Notes: generated by a model from the letters alone, not told the origin. DNA of 64,000 bases from DATMNR01 sp963702765 (GCA_963702765.1 CAVPEB010000020.1:10324-74323); one strand, 5' to 3'. Positions 8,603 to 18,111 are shown, counted from the stretch's first letter. Numbers and translations: made by a program.

Positions 8603-9949
8603 ATGAGCCTTTCACGTACACAGGCAGGTACAAATGCTAAATCAGGCAGTGCAGACGATACAGAATTGCATGGGCGCTGGCTTTTGCTTGCTCGTATTGT
8701 TTGGGTTATCGTTGTTTTGCTGACCCTGGGACTTTTCGTCGCTAGCATTCCCAGCTACTTCTCGTATCTGCATATCCTGACTGCAACGCCCACAACTGAT
8801 TTTGGTTCGCAACTTGCTCGTCAGGATGTGCAGCAGCTTCAGGTGGTTGGCCTTTCGATCGATTTCTATGCCTGGTATAGTGTCATTTTCACCAGCATCT
8901 TTGTGATCGTATATAGTCTGGTAGGGCTGATACTTTTCCTGCGCAAGTCCGAGAATCGGATGGCACTTTTTGCCTCATTTACCCTGGTGGTATTTTCAAT
9001 CGAAGCAATAAACCTCAATGCGGTACAAACACTTCCATCAATAGGAAATGCGGCGAGCATGGGAATTAATCTACTCGGCAGTATTTCTCTCAGCCTCTTC
9101 TTTTTTCTTTTCCCAAGTGGACGTTTTGAACTCCGCTGGATACGCTGGTTGGCCGTTGTACAGGTGATATATTGGACTGTGAATACCTTCATTCCATCCT
9201 CCTCCCCACCAGTTGTTGAAGTGCTCCTTACCGTCCTCTTTCTGATTCTGGCGGGGAGCCTGGTAGTGGTCCAAATCTATCGCTACCGGCGACTCTCCAA
9301 CGCTCTTGAGCGTCAGCAAACTAAGTGGGTCGTTTTCGCAATATCGCTTGGGCTTGGAGGCTACTTGATCGGAATACTCATCGCGTTTGGTCTCCTACGT
9401 GAGGTCTTCAATGTCAATGTAGTAATCTTCCTCATCTGTGCTACTTTCGTCGATGGACTGCTGCTGCTCTTCCCGATCTCTCTTGGGATCGCGATTTTGC
9501 GTTCTCGCCTCTGGGACATTGACATTATTATCAACCGCACACTTGTGTATGGCACCTTGACCGCTATCCTGGCTCTGGTCTACTTTGGTCTCATCTTTGC
9601 CTTGCAGTCTTTGTTCCAGGGAATGTTCCACCAGAATAACGCTGTCGCTATCGTGGTCTCGACCCTTGTCATTGCTGCGTTGTTCCAACCGTTGCGCCAT
9701 CGTCTTCAACGATTCATTGATCGTCGCTTCTATCGCAGCAAGTACGACGCCGCTAAAACATTAGAGGCATTCAGCGTAACGTTACGCAATGAGGTAGACT
9801 TAGGCCAGTTACGTGAGCACTTGCTCAACGTCGTGCAGGAAACTATGCAGCCAGCGCATGTCTCGTTGTGGTTGCGTTCGCCTGAACACGATGGAACACA
9901 TCAGGCTGCTTGGAGGGCCAACCCTCCTATTGATTCAAAAGAGGGTTGA
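8603..9949 (+). CDS. Kinase-less 7TM sensor-like membrane protein (copy 1 of 3)
   Basis: About 448 residues from the ATG at 8603; the frame is open further upstream, but the upstream residues are not membrane-like. There are about nine or ten hydrophobic helices in the first 340 residues. A conserved tail follows: LRSRLWDIDIIINRTLVYGT, two more helices, then the cytoplasmic FQPLRHRLQRFIDRRFYRSK, AAKTLEAFSVTLRNEVDL and VVQETMQPAHVSLWLR. In larger proteins that I recognise from actinobacteria and Chloroflexota this tail leads into GAF and histidine-kinase domains; here the protein ends about 20 residues after SLWLR. The two cargo proteins at 40.0-42.7 kb are paralogues ending at the same place, so the truncation is a family feature. 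Function unknown; sensing or scaffolding is inference. Confidence 0.8.
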   Translation: MSLSRTQAGTNAKSGSADDTELHGRWLLLARIVWVIVVLLTLGLFVASIPSYFSYLHILTATPTTDFGSQLARQDVQQLQVVGLSIDFYAWYSVIFTSIFVIVYSLVGLILFLRKSENRMALFASFTLVVFSIEAINLNAVQTLPSIGNAASMGINLLGSISLSLFFFLFPSGRFELRWIRWLAVVQVIYWTVNTFIPSSSPPVVEVLLTVLFLILAGSLVVVQIYRYRRLSNALERQQTKWVVFAISLGLGGYLIGILIAFGLLREVFNVNVVIFLICATFVDGLLLLFPISLGIAILRSRLWDIDIIINRTLVYGTLTAILALVYFGLIFALQSLFQGMFHQNNAVAIVVSTLVIAALFQPLRHRLQRFIDRRFYRSKYDAAKTLEAFSVTLRNEVDLGQLREHLLNVVQETMQPAHVSLWLRSPEHDGTHQAAWRANPPIDSKEG

Positions 9950-10007
9950 AGCGATGAACGGAGCGTGCTGACCTTCTCCTTCATTCATGTCCACAATTGT
10001 TTCTTTG

Positions 10008-10424
10008 TTACTGTATTCTCACTTGCCTATGTAGTACCCAGGTCACAACACCCCAAATTTCAAAATCGTCGCGCGAAGTGACTTCAATGACTGGATAATT
10101 CGGATTTTCCGGTTTCAGAAATATTTTCCTGTTGTGTACTATCTGTAGTCGTTTGAGAGTAAACTCCTCGCCAATTCTCGCCACGATAATCCGATTGTGT
10201 GTTGCTGTGACTGCGCGGTCAATCACAACAATATCATCGTGATAAATACACGCTCCAGTCATTGAGTTGCCGCTTACCCGCAGAAAATAACTGCTCGATG
10301 GGTGAGGGACAACCAGGTCTTGAACGGCCAGCCCTCTCTCCTCAAAGTCGCTCGTGGGAAATGGATAACCAGCATGAATGGTGCCAGACAAAAAGTGTAC
10401 ATTGCGAAAAACAGAATCGTTCAT
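10008..10424 (-). CDS. umuD: UmuD-like S24 self-cleaving protein
   Basis: 138 residues from the ATG at 10424, which has a strong GGAGGGGG site nine bases upstream. An A18-G19 bond lies in HAGYPFPTSDF, the UmuD cleavage context. The serine is S54 in SGNSMTG and the lysine K91 in EFTLKRL. The spacing of 37 between the two equals that in E. coli UmuD (60 and 97). The N-terminal arm is far too short for a LexA DNA-binding domain. Known role of the family: RecA-stimulated self-cleavage gives UmuD', the partner of polymerase V in mutagenic translesion synthesis. No umuC lies next to it and no clear SOS box was seen, so partner and control are open. Confidence 0.85.
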   Translation of the reverse strand: MNDSVFRNVHFLSGTIHAGYPFPTSDFEERGLAVQDLVVPHPSSSYFLRVSGNSMTGACIYHDDIVVIDRAVTATHNRIIVARIGEEFTLKRLQIVHNRKIFLKPENPNYPVIEVTSRDDFEIWGVVTWVLHRQVRIQ

Positions 10425-10970
10425 AAAACCCCCTCCTTGATACGACAACAATCCTTAAATATGTGAACCGAAGGAAAGTAGTGGATTTGGGCATATGAAC
10501 TTTTTTCCTGTAAAGTCGGTTTTACCCTCCTTGGAAATAGTGGATGAGGTTTGAAAATATTCAATATTTAAGAGCTACTCCATACCGCTATGTTCAGTCT
10601 GGGAAAAATAATATGGGTAGTTATTCTGAATAAGAACAGAAAGCTTTTCTTTATTGGACAAACTTCGTAGTTGTCATCTTCTCCTCTTCAACAATCGTGT
10701 ATAAAGTAGTCAGGTGAAAAATCAACAGCTACTCGAGGAAGGAGAGATATTTTGGTTGAAGTAATTATACTCAGTGCAATTGGAATCCTCATTTTGGGAA
10801 GCATATCGAATGCATTCTCGAAGAAATAACTGAGGCATTATGAATGAGATATGGACGTCTGGTCATAAAAGATGATGGCGTCGGTCATGAGTTTGACCCA
10901 CCTTGAATATTTTATAGAGGGTTATTCTCTATTTCAGCATATTTCGAAAACAATACCTTTTCCCATCTCC
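10425..10970. other. Intergenic region with one possible small ORF
   Basis: 546 bp between the UmuD-like gene and the SRPBCC pseudogene. AT-rich. Apart from the 25-codon reading frame at 10752-10829 I see no gene, no convincing promoter and no long repeat. Confidence 0.5.
10752..10829 (+). CDS. Possible 25-residue hydrophobic peptide
   Basis: A TTG start is preceded at about eight bases by AAGGAGA, an unusually good ribosome site for this gap. It opens a frame that encodes MVEVIILSAIGILILGSIS and then NAFSKK before TAA. The peptide is one short membrane helix with a basic tail, the shape of small membrane regulators or type I toxins. No antisense RNA or promoter could be shown, and the frame is short enough to arise by chance. 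Confidence 0.35.
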   Translation: MVEVIILSAIGILILGSISNAFSKK

Positions 10971-11427
10971 CTATTCCTCTGCCAACCCTTTCACCTTTAA
11001 CAAAACCCGATCCCAAATCTCCGTGCTCAAATCTCGGTATTTTTCTCCTTCAGCCATGGTAGAAAAATCACCTTGTGATATTTTGAGTAGCGTCTTACCG
11101 TCTTGCTCTGTGAGCTCATAGGTGATTCCGTCTTCCTCTGTGACAGGCGGCTTTTCCCCACGAACATCGAAGACAGTAAAGCGCAGGAATTTCTCTGGTT
11201 CAAGTGCAGTGACATTCCCCTGAACAATCACATTACCGTCTTGACTTTGTCCAGACTACTGGACTTCCGAGTTTCCAATCCGAATCAATATGGAACTCAG
11301 CGCCACCAGTAAACTGAGGCGCCCACTGATCAGTAAACTCACGCCTGGTCAGCGCATCCCATACTTTTGAAGCCGGAGCATTGATCTCGATTGTTTTATT
11401 TACAAACAGTTTTTCCATAACATTCAT
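10971..11427 (-). pseudogene. SRPBCC/AHSA1-domain protein gene, frameshifted
   Basis: The first frame starts at ATG 11427 (MNVMEKLFVNKTIEINAPAS, VWDALTRREFTDQWAPQ) and breaks after SPVVWTKS. The next frame continues DGNVIVQGNVTALEPEKFL, EEDGITYELTEQ and DRVLLKVKGLAEE. Joined, they give a normal AHSA1-type START-fold protein of about 150 residues. Dropping one A in the CAAGAC run near 11240 on the minus strand restores WTKSDGNVIVQG. Members bind hydrophobic ligands or act with chaperones; no partner is next to it. Confidence 0.75.
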
Positions 11428-11809
11428 TATACCCAATCCTTTTTGAAAAAGTTTATCCAAGCAGCCTGTGAACCATTGACTATTACAATCATCTGACTTT
11501 ATACTTATGTAAACGCAATAGCAAAGATAAAAAACACTAGGGCAACCAGGCATTACGAATGCGCCCTTACAAACAGTTTCTGAGGAGAACTAATCTGTCT
11601 TCATGTAACATGTAGGGACATCCCTTCTCCTTGCGTATTGCCTGACTGCGTAGCAGTAGACGCGGTAGCGTCGTTGGCAAGACGGGTATGTGCCAGCGGA
11701 TGTCCTGCTCAGAAGAAGCGATGCGACGTTGAGGTGATAGCGGAAATAACAAGTAGAATACACACATTGTCCTTTTTGGCATAATTATTTTTTAGAAAGG
11801 TACAAAGTC
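11428..11809. other. Intergenic region, no gene seen
   Basis: About 380 bp. The reading frames present lack ribosome sites and protein-like composition. The short related words GCGTAGCAG and GCGGTAGCG near 11650-11675 look like repeat debris. The end of the region holds the AGAAAGG site of the downstream permease. Confidence 0.4.
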
Positions 11810-13261
11810 ATGTCTACTCAACCGTCCCAACTGCATCGCGAAGCGCTCGGTCTCCGCGACGTCATTTTTCAGGGCATCACCCACATTGCCCCGGCCATCA
11901 ACATCGTATTTACGCTGCCTGTGATTGCGTTGGCGGCAGGCGCAACGATGTCCATCTCCTTACTCCTCGCGACTATCGTCTGTTTCTTTATCGCAAATAC
12001 CGTAGCCCAGTTCTCACGCTATGTGCCCTCGAGCGGAGGGTATTACACATTTGCCTCTCGTGGTCTGGGGCCACGCTTCGGCTTCATGACAACATGGAGC
12101 TACCTGATCTATGACATCCTCGGACCAGCAGGAGCGGTCGGTTTCCTCGGTTTCGTGATGTCCGGCTTTTTGCAGAGTGGCACTGGCATCAACATCCCAT
12201 GGTGGATCTTATCTATCGCCACTGCTATCATAGTGTGGATTCTCACATACTTCGGTATCCGTCTCTCGACTCGCACAACTGCCATCCTTGGCGGACTCGA
12301 GATGTTAATTATGCTCGCACTGGGAGTAACTTTCCTCTTAAATCCTGGGCCTGGATCAACGTGGCTAGCACCATTCCAACCTGCACAAGCGCCAACAGGA
12401 CTGGGTGGCGTACTTGGTGGCATGGTGTTTGCGATCTTGGCTTTGAGTGGTTTTGAGGCCCCTGCTCCTCTTGCCGAAGAGACGAAACTACCGAACAGGC
12501 TCATTTATCGAGCAATTTTCATATCGCTACTTATCGTAGGCATCTTTTACATTTTCATGGCCTATGCCAGTGCCATTGGCTGGGGTACCGGCAATATGGC
12601 AGCATTTGCCACGGCTAGCACTAATCCCTATTACACCTTATCCCAGAAGTTCTGGGGAGTAGGATGGGTGCTCGTCCTCTTTGCCATCATCAATAGTACA
12701 TTGGCGGTAGGAATTGCCTGTACCAATGCTGCTACCCGCGTCATGTACACCATGTCACAGGCTGGAACACTCCCATCCGCCTTGGGAAAGATTCACCCGG
12801 TACACAAGACACCCTATATTGCCGTTCATGTTGAGCAGATCTTCCAAATTGTCAGTTTCGGACTCGTCGGTATCATCTTCGGTGCGAGTCAGATCTTCGG
12901 TTTCCTGGGCACCATCACCACGCTAGCTGTAATCGTGCTCTATATAATGGCAAACATCGCGCTTACCGCTTACGTAAGACGTGAACATCCTGAAGACTTC
13001 AACATACTACGGCATGTCATTGTTCCCTTGGTGGGAACAGTGCTACTCATCCCGGTTCTGTATGTCACAGTCTATCCGGTTCCCGCCTATCCTTTCAACC
13101 TGACGCCATACGTCTTTATAGCCTTGATGGTTATCGGATTCGTTGTTATGCTCATTATTGCAGCAAGGCGTCCCGAGGCGCTTGACCAGGAAAGTAGTAT
13201 GCTTATCAGAACAGTTGAGTCCGCGACAGAGGCTGAACTACGCGAACCGCAAGTAGGATAG
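11810..13261 (+). CDS. APC-superfamily amino acid permease
   Basis: 483 residues with about 12 hydrophobic segments. Family signatures are present: HREALGLRDVIFQGITHIAP before TM1, SRYVPSSGGYYTFASRGLGP between TM2 and TM3, and ALSGFEAPAPLAEETKLP in TM6 with its following loop, where APC carriers bind substrate. It sits in the cytoplasmic membrane and probably imports an amino acid or amine. AGAAAGG precedes the ATG. The M24-fold gene follows after 11 bp, so both form a two-gene operon for uptake and handling of a peptide- or amine-like substrate (inference). Confidence 0.9.
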   Translation: MSTQPSQLHREALGLRDVIFQGITHIAPAINIVFTLPVIALAAGATMSISLLLATIVCFFIANTVAQFSRYVPSSGGYYTFASRGLGPRFGFMTTWSYLIYDILGPAGAVGFLGFVMSGFLQSGTGINIPWWILSIATAIIVWILTYFGIRLSTRTTAILGGLEMLIMLALGVTFLLNPGPGSTWLAPFQPAQAPTGLGGVLGGMVFAILALSGFEAPAPLAEETKLPNRLIYRAIFISLLIVGIFYIFMAYASAIGWGTGNMAAFATASTNPYYTLSQKFWGVGWVLVLFAIINSTLAVGIACTNAATRVMYTMSQAGTLPSALGKIHPVHKTPYIAVHVEQIFQIVSFGLVGIIFGASQIFGFLGTITTLAVIVLYIMANIALTAYVRREHPEDFNILRHVIVPLVGTVLLIPVLYVTVYPVPAYPFNLTPYVFIALMVIGFVVMLIIAARRPEALDQESSMLIRTVESATEAELREPQVG

Positions 13262-13272
13262 AGGAGCAAATA

Positions 13273-14667
13273 ATGTCAAAAACACGCGTTGAGCTTGCTG
13301 AAATGGTACTGCCAGAGTTTGGCCTGCCAAGTGTAGAGCCAACCATAGCCGCAGCTACCTATGAAACTCGCATTTCAGCAGCTCGACAGCGTGCTTCTGA
13401 CGCTGGTTATGATGTATTGATAGTCTACGCGGATCGGGAGCACTTCGCGAATCTGGCGTACCTCACAGGCTTCGATCCGCGTTTTGAAGAAGCACTGTTG
13501 ATCCTCACACAGGATCGTCTACCGACGCTGCTAGTGGGCAACGAAGATATGGCTTATACTTCCATCAGCCCGATCGAGCTACAGCCAGTTCTCTACCAGA
13601 CATTTAGCTTGCTAAGCCAGCCACGTTCATCAAGCGCGCCATTGACTTCAATTCTTCGTGAGGCAGGCATAGGTTCTACAGAAGGCAAACGTATCGGAAT
13701 TGCTGGTTGGAAGTATTTTACACCCATCGAAACTGCGATGCCCGATTCCTGGCTGGAAGTACCAGCGTACCTTGTCGACACCTTACGTGCTATGGGTTGT
13801 GAAGTGCATAACGCTGGTCAAATCTTCATGGAGCCAGAACACGGATTGCGCGCAGTCAACGACGTTGATCAACTCGCCTCCTTTGAATTCGCAGCTACCT
13901 ATGGTTCGCAAGGTCTGCGCGATCTTTTATTCAACATTCGCCCCGGCATGAGCGAATTTGAGGCATTCCAGCTTATGTCGCCTATTGGCCTGCCATTATG
14001 CTATCACCCGGTCGTCTTTAGTGGAGAGAGAACCGCCCTTGGACTTGCCAGCCCATCTAGTCGAGTAATGCAAATAGGAGACCCGGTATTCGCGGCATTA
14101 GGCTATTGGGGTAGCAATAACGCGCGTGGAGGTTTCCTGGTTGAGAACGAGGCGATGCTTGCTTCTCACATCCGAGATTACGTCGATAAGCTGGTAGCCC
14201 CCTACTTCCTTGCCGTAGTTGAGTGGTACGAACACATTGGAATCGGCATCCCTGGTGGAGAGTTGTTTGATATTATCGACCGCCATCTTAGCGATCCCTT
14301 CTTTGGCATCAGTCTGAATCCCGGACACCTGATACACCTCGACGAGTGGGTTAGCTCGCCCATCTATCGCGGCTCAACCCAACGCCTTCAATCTGGCATG
14401 GCGCTGCAAGTCGATGTTATCCCCGCAACGAACACACCCTACCATACAACCAACATTGAAGACGGTATCGCTCTGGCAGACGAGTCGTTACGCCATGCAT
14501 TCGAACAAAAATACCCGGGTGCCTGGATGCGCATCCAGCAACGTCGAGCCTTCATGCAAAACGTCCTTGGTATTCATCTGAAACCCGAAGTGTTGCCATT
14601 CTCAAACATCCCTGCCTACTTGCCCCCATTCTGGCTCTCACCGCAGCAAGCAATGCGAGTATCTTAA
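13273..14667 (+). CDS. M24-fold (creatinase/Xaa-Pro peptidase-like) protein with altered metal site
   Basis: 464 residues: creatinase N-terminal domain (about 25-190, FANLAYLTGFDPRFEEALLI) and pita-bread domain (about 200-410). M24 peptidases use two Asp, one His and two Glu as metal ligands. Here the first block reads ALGYWGSNNARGG instead of DGxxxGYxSDxTR, so both Asp are missing. The His block is kept in part (GHLIHLDEW). The next block has QVDVIP in place of the usual Glu, and the last Glu is present in NIEDGIAL. A binuclear metal peptidase is therefore unlikely; a creatinase-like hydrolase without metals, or a binding protein, fits better. Ribosome site GAGGAG. Operon partner of the APC permease. 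Confidence 0.8.
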   Translation: MSKTRVELAEMVLPEFGLPSVEPTIAAATYETRISAARQRASDAGYDVLIVYADREHFANLAYLTGFDPRFEEALLILTQDRLPTLLVGNEDMAYTSISPIELQPVLYQTFSLLSQPRSSSAPLTSILREAGIGSTEGKRIGIAGWKYFTPIETAMPDSWLEVPAYLVDTLRAMGCEVHNAGQIFMEPEHGLRAVNDVDQLASFEFAATYGSQGLRDLLFNIRPGMSEFEAFQLMSPIGLPLCYHPVVFSGERTALGLASPSSRVMQIGDPVFAALGYWGSNNARGGFLVENEAMLASHIRDYVDKLVAPYFLAVVEWYEHIGIGIPGGELFDIIDRHLSDPFFGISLNPGHLIHLDEWVSSPIYRGSTQRLQSGMALQVDVIPATNTPYHTTNIEDGIALADESLRHAFEQKYPGAWMRIQQRRAFMQNVLGIHLKPEVLPFSNIPAYLPPFWLSPQQAMRVS

Positions 14668-15105
14668 CTTAAAGGGAGTGTAGTGGGTCGCGACCCTCTT
14701 CTGGGCTTCAAGACTCTCTCCCCGACCTTTTGGAGTGCAGAGGTCTCCATCCTTTACCAGGTTTCGAGGCGAATCTCTTTGACGTCAACTACGCTATTTA
14801 GGCGGGATTGCAAAAGGTCGCAACCCTTTGCCGGGGTTCGGGGTGTCCCCGAAAAACCACTTTTACCTCTTTCGCCGCCGCAGGCGGCTAGTCACAAACA
14901 AACCAATAGTTGTGATCTAAATGTGAGGTGAGCTAGGCCCTTCTGTGACATTTTTGTAATACTTCCATCGTATCCTTGAAATAAAGAATTTATATTTCCT
15001 TGTATTCAAATGAGAAATATGCGAATACATTTTTCTAGCTACGATAGTAGCGTTTCTGAATGAATATGGTTATTAGACCAATCCCATACAAGAAAGGAGC
15101 ACCAC
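14668..15105. repeat. Intergenic region with hairpin-rich repetitive DNA
   Basis: 438 bp without a credible gene. At about 14840-14890 it holds CTTTGCCGGGGTTCGGGG with the hairpin TTCGGGG-TGT-CCCCGAA, then the hairpin GCCGCC-GCA-GGCGGC. A related layout occurs at about 33715-33800: CTTTGCCGGGAGCG, the hairpin GCGAGGG-CGT-CCCTCGC, and GGCC-GCA-GGCC. These look like copies of a dispersed structured repeat placed after genes. Confidence 0.45.
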
Positions 15106-15450
15106 ATGTTAGGGCAATGGTTATCCGACATATTTAGCAAACCCGGCAGCACCGTGACACACCGTATTCAAAGCCGTTACACCAGCATATTTCGCGAATT
15201 ACTTTTAGGCGGCATTTTGGCCCTTCTTGTAGGTCTTTTGGTTTTTCAGCCAATCTTCCAACAGCACAGAGAATACTATCTCTGGTTAGCAGGTTTTGCC
15301 GCAACCCTCGGCACGGCATTCATATTTGCCATCGTAAGTGTTCGCATCAATGGCTATCGACGCTACAAAGACACGCTACTTGGTTTTGCAACAGGCATGA
15401 TGTTTCTCCTGTGCGGAGTTCTCGCAATAGCCGCCTTGTTTCATCTTTAA
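15106..15450 (+). CDS. Small three-helix membrane protein, unknown function
   Basis: 114 residues, ATG with AAAGGAG ten bases upstream. A polar head of about 30 residues is followed by three hydrophobic segments: ELLLGGILALLVGLLVF, YYLWLAGFAATLGTAFIFAI and GFATGMMFLLCGVLAIAALF. Basic residues lie between them. I do not recognise the family. It stands alone and is closed by a clear terminator at 15486-15528, so it is a single-gene unit. Confidence 0.7.
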   Translation: MLGQWLSDIFSKPGSTVTHRIQSRYTSIFRELLLGGILALLVGLLVFQPIFQQHREYYLWLAGFAATLGTAFIFAIVSVRINGYRRYKDTLLGFATGMMFLLCGVLAIAALFHL

Positions 15451-15485
15451 CTTAATAAGCCTTCTGTACCACCTATCAACATAAA

Positions 15486-15528
15486 CGTACCGCCTTATCC
15501 CTGAACTGGAATAAGGCGGTACGATTTT
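15486..15528 (+). terminator. Rho-independent terminator
   Basis: Perfect 13-bp stem CGTACCGCCTTAT (15486-15498) and ATAAGGCGGTACG (15511-15523), 12-nt loop, followed by ATTTT. It lies about 35 bp after the small membrane protein stop. Confidence 0.85.
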
Positions 15529-15554
15529 AGTATTTAACGAAGCATCCAGCCATT

Positions 15555-15643
15555 CGTAGGGGCCGATTTATCGCGCCCATCGCCGATGTATCGGCCTTCC
15601 TTGGCTTTCACAATTCCCCTCTTATTTTGTAAAACTTCATTAT
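15555..15643. repeat. Dispersed 89-bp repeat, copy A
   Basis: Starts CGTAGGGGCCGATTTATCG and contains the inverted core GGCCGAT...ATCGGCC. It ends in a T-rich half (CCCCTCTTATTTTGTAAAAC). Copy B at 32593-32681 matches along the whole length with scattered changes and the same length. Both lie between genes. Confidence 0.65.
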
Positions 15644-15670
15644 CGATCTTCTTCATATGCCTCTTACTTG

Positions 15671-17457
15671 TCAACCATTCGCCTGAGAAGTTGGCTCCGA
15701 TACAACTACCACATTACTTTCACCTGATGCAGAGTCGTCAGAATCCTCACCCTCCATTTCCTCCACCAATTCCTCAGTCTCACGCCGCCGCCCAGGGATC
15801 AATAACGAACTGCACGCGCCCATGAGTACGAAGAATGAGGCCACGCGAGCAGCATTACGCGTCCCATCAGTAGCAGCAACATCATAGATGTTCTTGATCT
15901 CCTGGCCAATCACTGCAATGGAGGGGAAGCTCCCTCCTGAGAGGTCCACCAGCACCAGGCTGACCGCTTCCTCCACCTTGTATTGATATTGTAGGTACGC
16001 TTCCGCTCGAAGCACTTCCCGCATCAAAGTTGCTCTGGATGGCGGGTTTGATCGCATCAGGGATGACTGTATTCTTACTCAGCAGCGTTGAACCAGTCGC
16101 ACTGATCGAGCTTGCGAGCACCGCACCCAGGATGGCAACACCGACAGCAGCGCCTACCTGCCGTAACGTATTATTGGCGCCCGATCCTTCACCATAATTT
16201 TGTGGTGGAATATCGCTCAGCACTACGCTGGTCAACTGCGCAATTGCCAGACCAAGACCCATACCATAGAGCAGGAAAATCGGCACAAACACTATACGCG
16301 CTGTATCTGGCTGAATGACCAGGCTGAGCAAGAAGAGTGCAACCGACTCCGTCAGCATGCCAACGGTAACGATCCACTTCGGGCCAAAGCGAGATGCAAG
16401 CAAGCCAGCGATGGGAGCCGTGATGAAATGAGCCAATAGCAAATGGCAGCAACGTCACACCCGTTTCAAACGCGGTTAATCCTCGTACACCCTGCAAGTA
16501 AAGAGACATAATGAAAAGGATGCCAAATTCTCCCAGTGCCACAATTGCAACTGTGAAAAGACCAAAGCGAAACGCTGGATAACGCAACAGGCTGAAATCG
16601 AACAACGGCTCTTTAGCGCGCCTGGTCAGCCACATCTCATACCAGACAAAGGTGCCAATGAAAATTGCCGCAATGATGAACATCGTCATCGATAGCGATA
16701 TTCCTCCTGTTGGCCAGGAAAACGATCCAAGCGTAAATGTTAGTTTTGGTGTAACCCAACCATAGGTTTGCCCTTCCGTAAGTCCAAAGATGGCTGTAGC
16801 AAGACCAACAGAAATAAGGATTATACCAACCACATCAATTGAGTGCTTCTTCGAACTATCGCGAGATTCATCAACAAACAGCAGACTGCCGATAATCGCA
16901 ATAATTCCAATTGGAATGTTGATCAAGAAAGCCCATTGCCAGGTCACATTCGTCGTAAACCATCCACCCAGCAAAGGACCAAGTACTCCACCGATACCCG
17001 CTGTTGCTCCCCACACGCCAAACGCGATACCTCGCGCCTTTCCGGTGAAAGTCGCCGATAGAATCGAAAGCGTCGCCGGAGATGACATCGCAGCGCCCAT
17101 GCCTTGTACAGCACGGCCGAGAATAATCATGCCAATGCTATTGGCAAAACCTACCATAGTTGAGCCAATAATAAATGTCGCGATGCCTGCCATGAAAATG
17201 CGCCGCCGCCCAAGCATATCGCCCAATCGGCCCCAGGTAATGATAAATGACCCATAAACAACTGCATACGTCGCGCTAATCCATTCCAGGTCGACAAGCG
17301 TTGCATTGAATTCTTTACGGATTGCAGGCAATGTTACATTCACGACACTAGCGTCAAGAATAATAATTCCCAGCGAAAGACTGAGAATCACAAGCGAAAG
17401 CCATTGCCGCGTTGTCGGTTTCGACTCCGCTAGCATATTTGATGAACCAGTGCTCAC
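15671..17457 (-). pseudogene. DHA2-family MFS drug exporter gene, two frameshifts
   Basis: Three successive frames make one 14-helix EmrB/QacA-type exporter of about 590 residues. The first (17457 to about 16440) has the motif LGIIILDASVVNVTLPAI and the motif-A region GRLGDMLGRRRIF. The second (about 16440 to 15940) has ITAPIAGLLASRFGPKW, and the third has RNAARVASFFVLMGACSSLL. Each switch is explained by one extra base. The tail ends in a Glu/Ser-rich segment. These exporters use the proton gradient to expel drugs or dyes. It lies 15 bp after a TetR gene on the same strand, the usual regulator-pump pairing. If the frameshifts are real the pump is dead. Confidence 0.8.
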
Positions 17458-17472
17458 CTTTTATTCCCTTTC

Positions 17473-18081
17473 TTAATAGTTATGTTTACCCTCACGAGGT
17501 CGTAATCCATTTAGCAAGATATCAATCATCTCATACGCCATCGTCTGGCGGCTTTTCATCGCCTCCCGCTGGGGAACAGCATACAAACTCTCAATCATCC
17601 CGATAAACGTACCCGCCGCCAAAATCAAATCTTCATACTCAATCACACCCTGCTCTCTTGCTGTACGCAATATCGCTTCAACAGGCAAAAGCATCGTTTC
17701 AAACGCAATGCGCGAAAGGCGGTCAGCTTGCTCTGGATCAATGGATGGCATATCCGAATACACCATGCGTACTAAATCCATAGGTGGTTGGGACAACAAC
17801 CAGTCAGCAACTGCACGCAATTGTGAACGAATGTCAGAGGATGCTCCAGCAATGGCCTTGGTCAACCCCTGACGATGGTGTCCCAAATTGCGCTCGACCA
17901 CATCGATATAGAGTTGTTCCTTGCCACCGGGGACATGATGATACACCGTCGTATGATGAATGCCTATTTCCGAGGCAATATCACGCAACGTGACAGCGTT
18001 ATATCCCTTTTTCGCAAAAAGCCGTTCTGCCGTGTCCATGACACGCTCATAGGCTACACTTTTCTCTTCTGTATGTTTCAT
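17473..18081 (-). CDS. TetR/AcrR-family repressor of the MFS locus
   Basis: About 202 residues from ATG 18081 (MKHTEEKSVAYERVMDTAER). The N-terminal helix-turn-helix covers about residues 12-58 (KGYNAVTLRDIASEIGIHHT, TVYHHVPGGKEQLY); the C-terminal half is the ligand-binding and dimer domain. An in-frame ATG at 18111 is rejected because the palindrome CACCAAATGTTTGGTG (18092-18107) lies between the two, where an operator would sit. The gene precedes the MFS exporter on the same strand, so it probably represses itself and the pump until an effector drug binds. Confidence 0.88.
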   Translation of the reverse strand: MKHTEEKSVAYERVMDTAERLFAKKGYNAVTLRDIASEIGIHHTTVYHHVPGGKEQLYIDVVERNLGHHRQGLTKAIAGASSDIRSQLRAVADWLLSQPPMDLVRMVYSDMPSIDPEQADRLSRIAFETMLLPVEAILRTAREQGVIEYEDLILAAGTFIGMIESLYAVPQREAMKSRQTMAYEMIDILLNGLRPREGKHNY

Positions 18082-18091
18082 TTGAAAAACC

Positions 18092-18107
18092 CACCAAATG
18101 TTTGGTG
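18092..18107. promoter_or_regulatory. Candidate TetR operator
   Basis: CACCAAATGTTTGGTG has 7-bp arms (CACCAAA/TTTGGTG) around two central bases. It lies 11 bp before the TetR start codon, in the expected transcript leader. Function is inferred from symmetry and place. Confidence 0.5.
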
Positions 18108-18111
18108 ACAT

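Noticed and set aside
11567..11782. 71-codon minus-strand frame
   Set aside because: No ribosome site, unlike amino acid composition, and it covers repeat-like debris.
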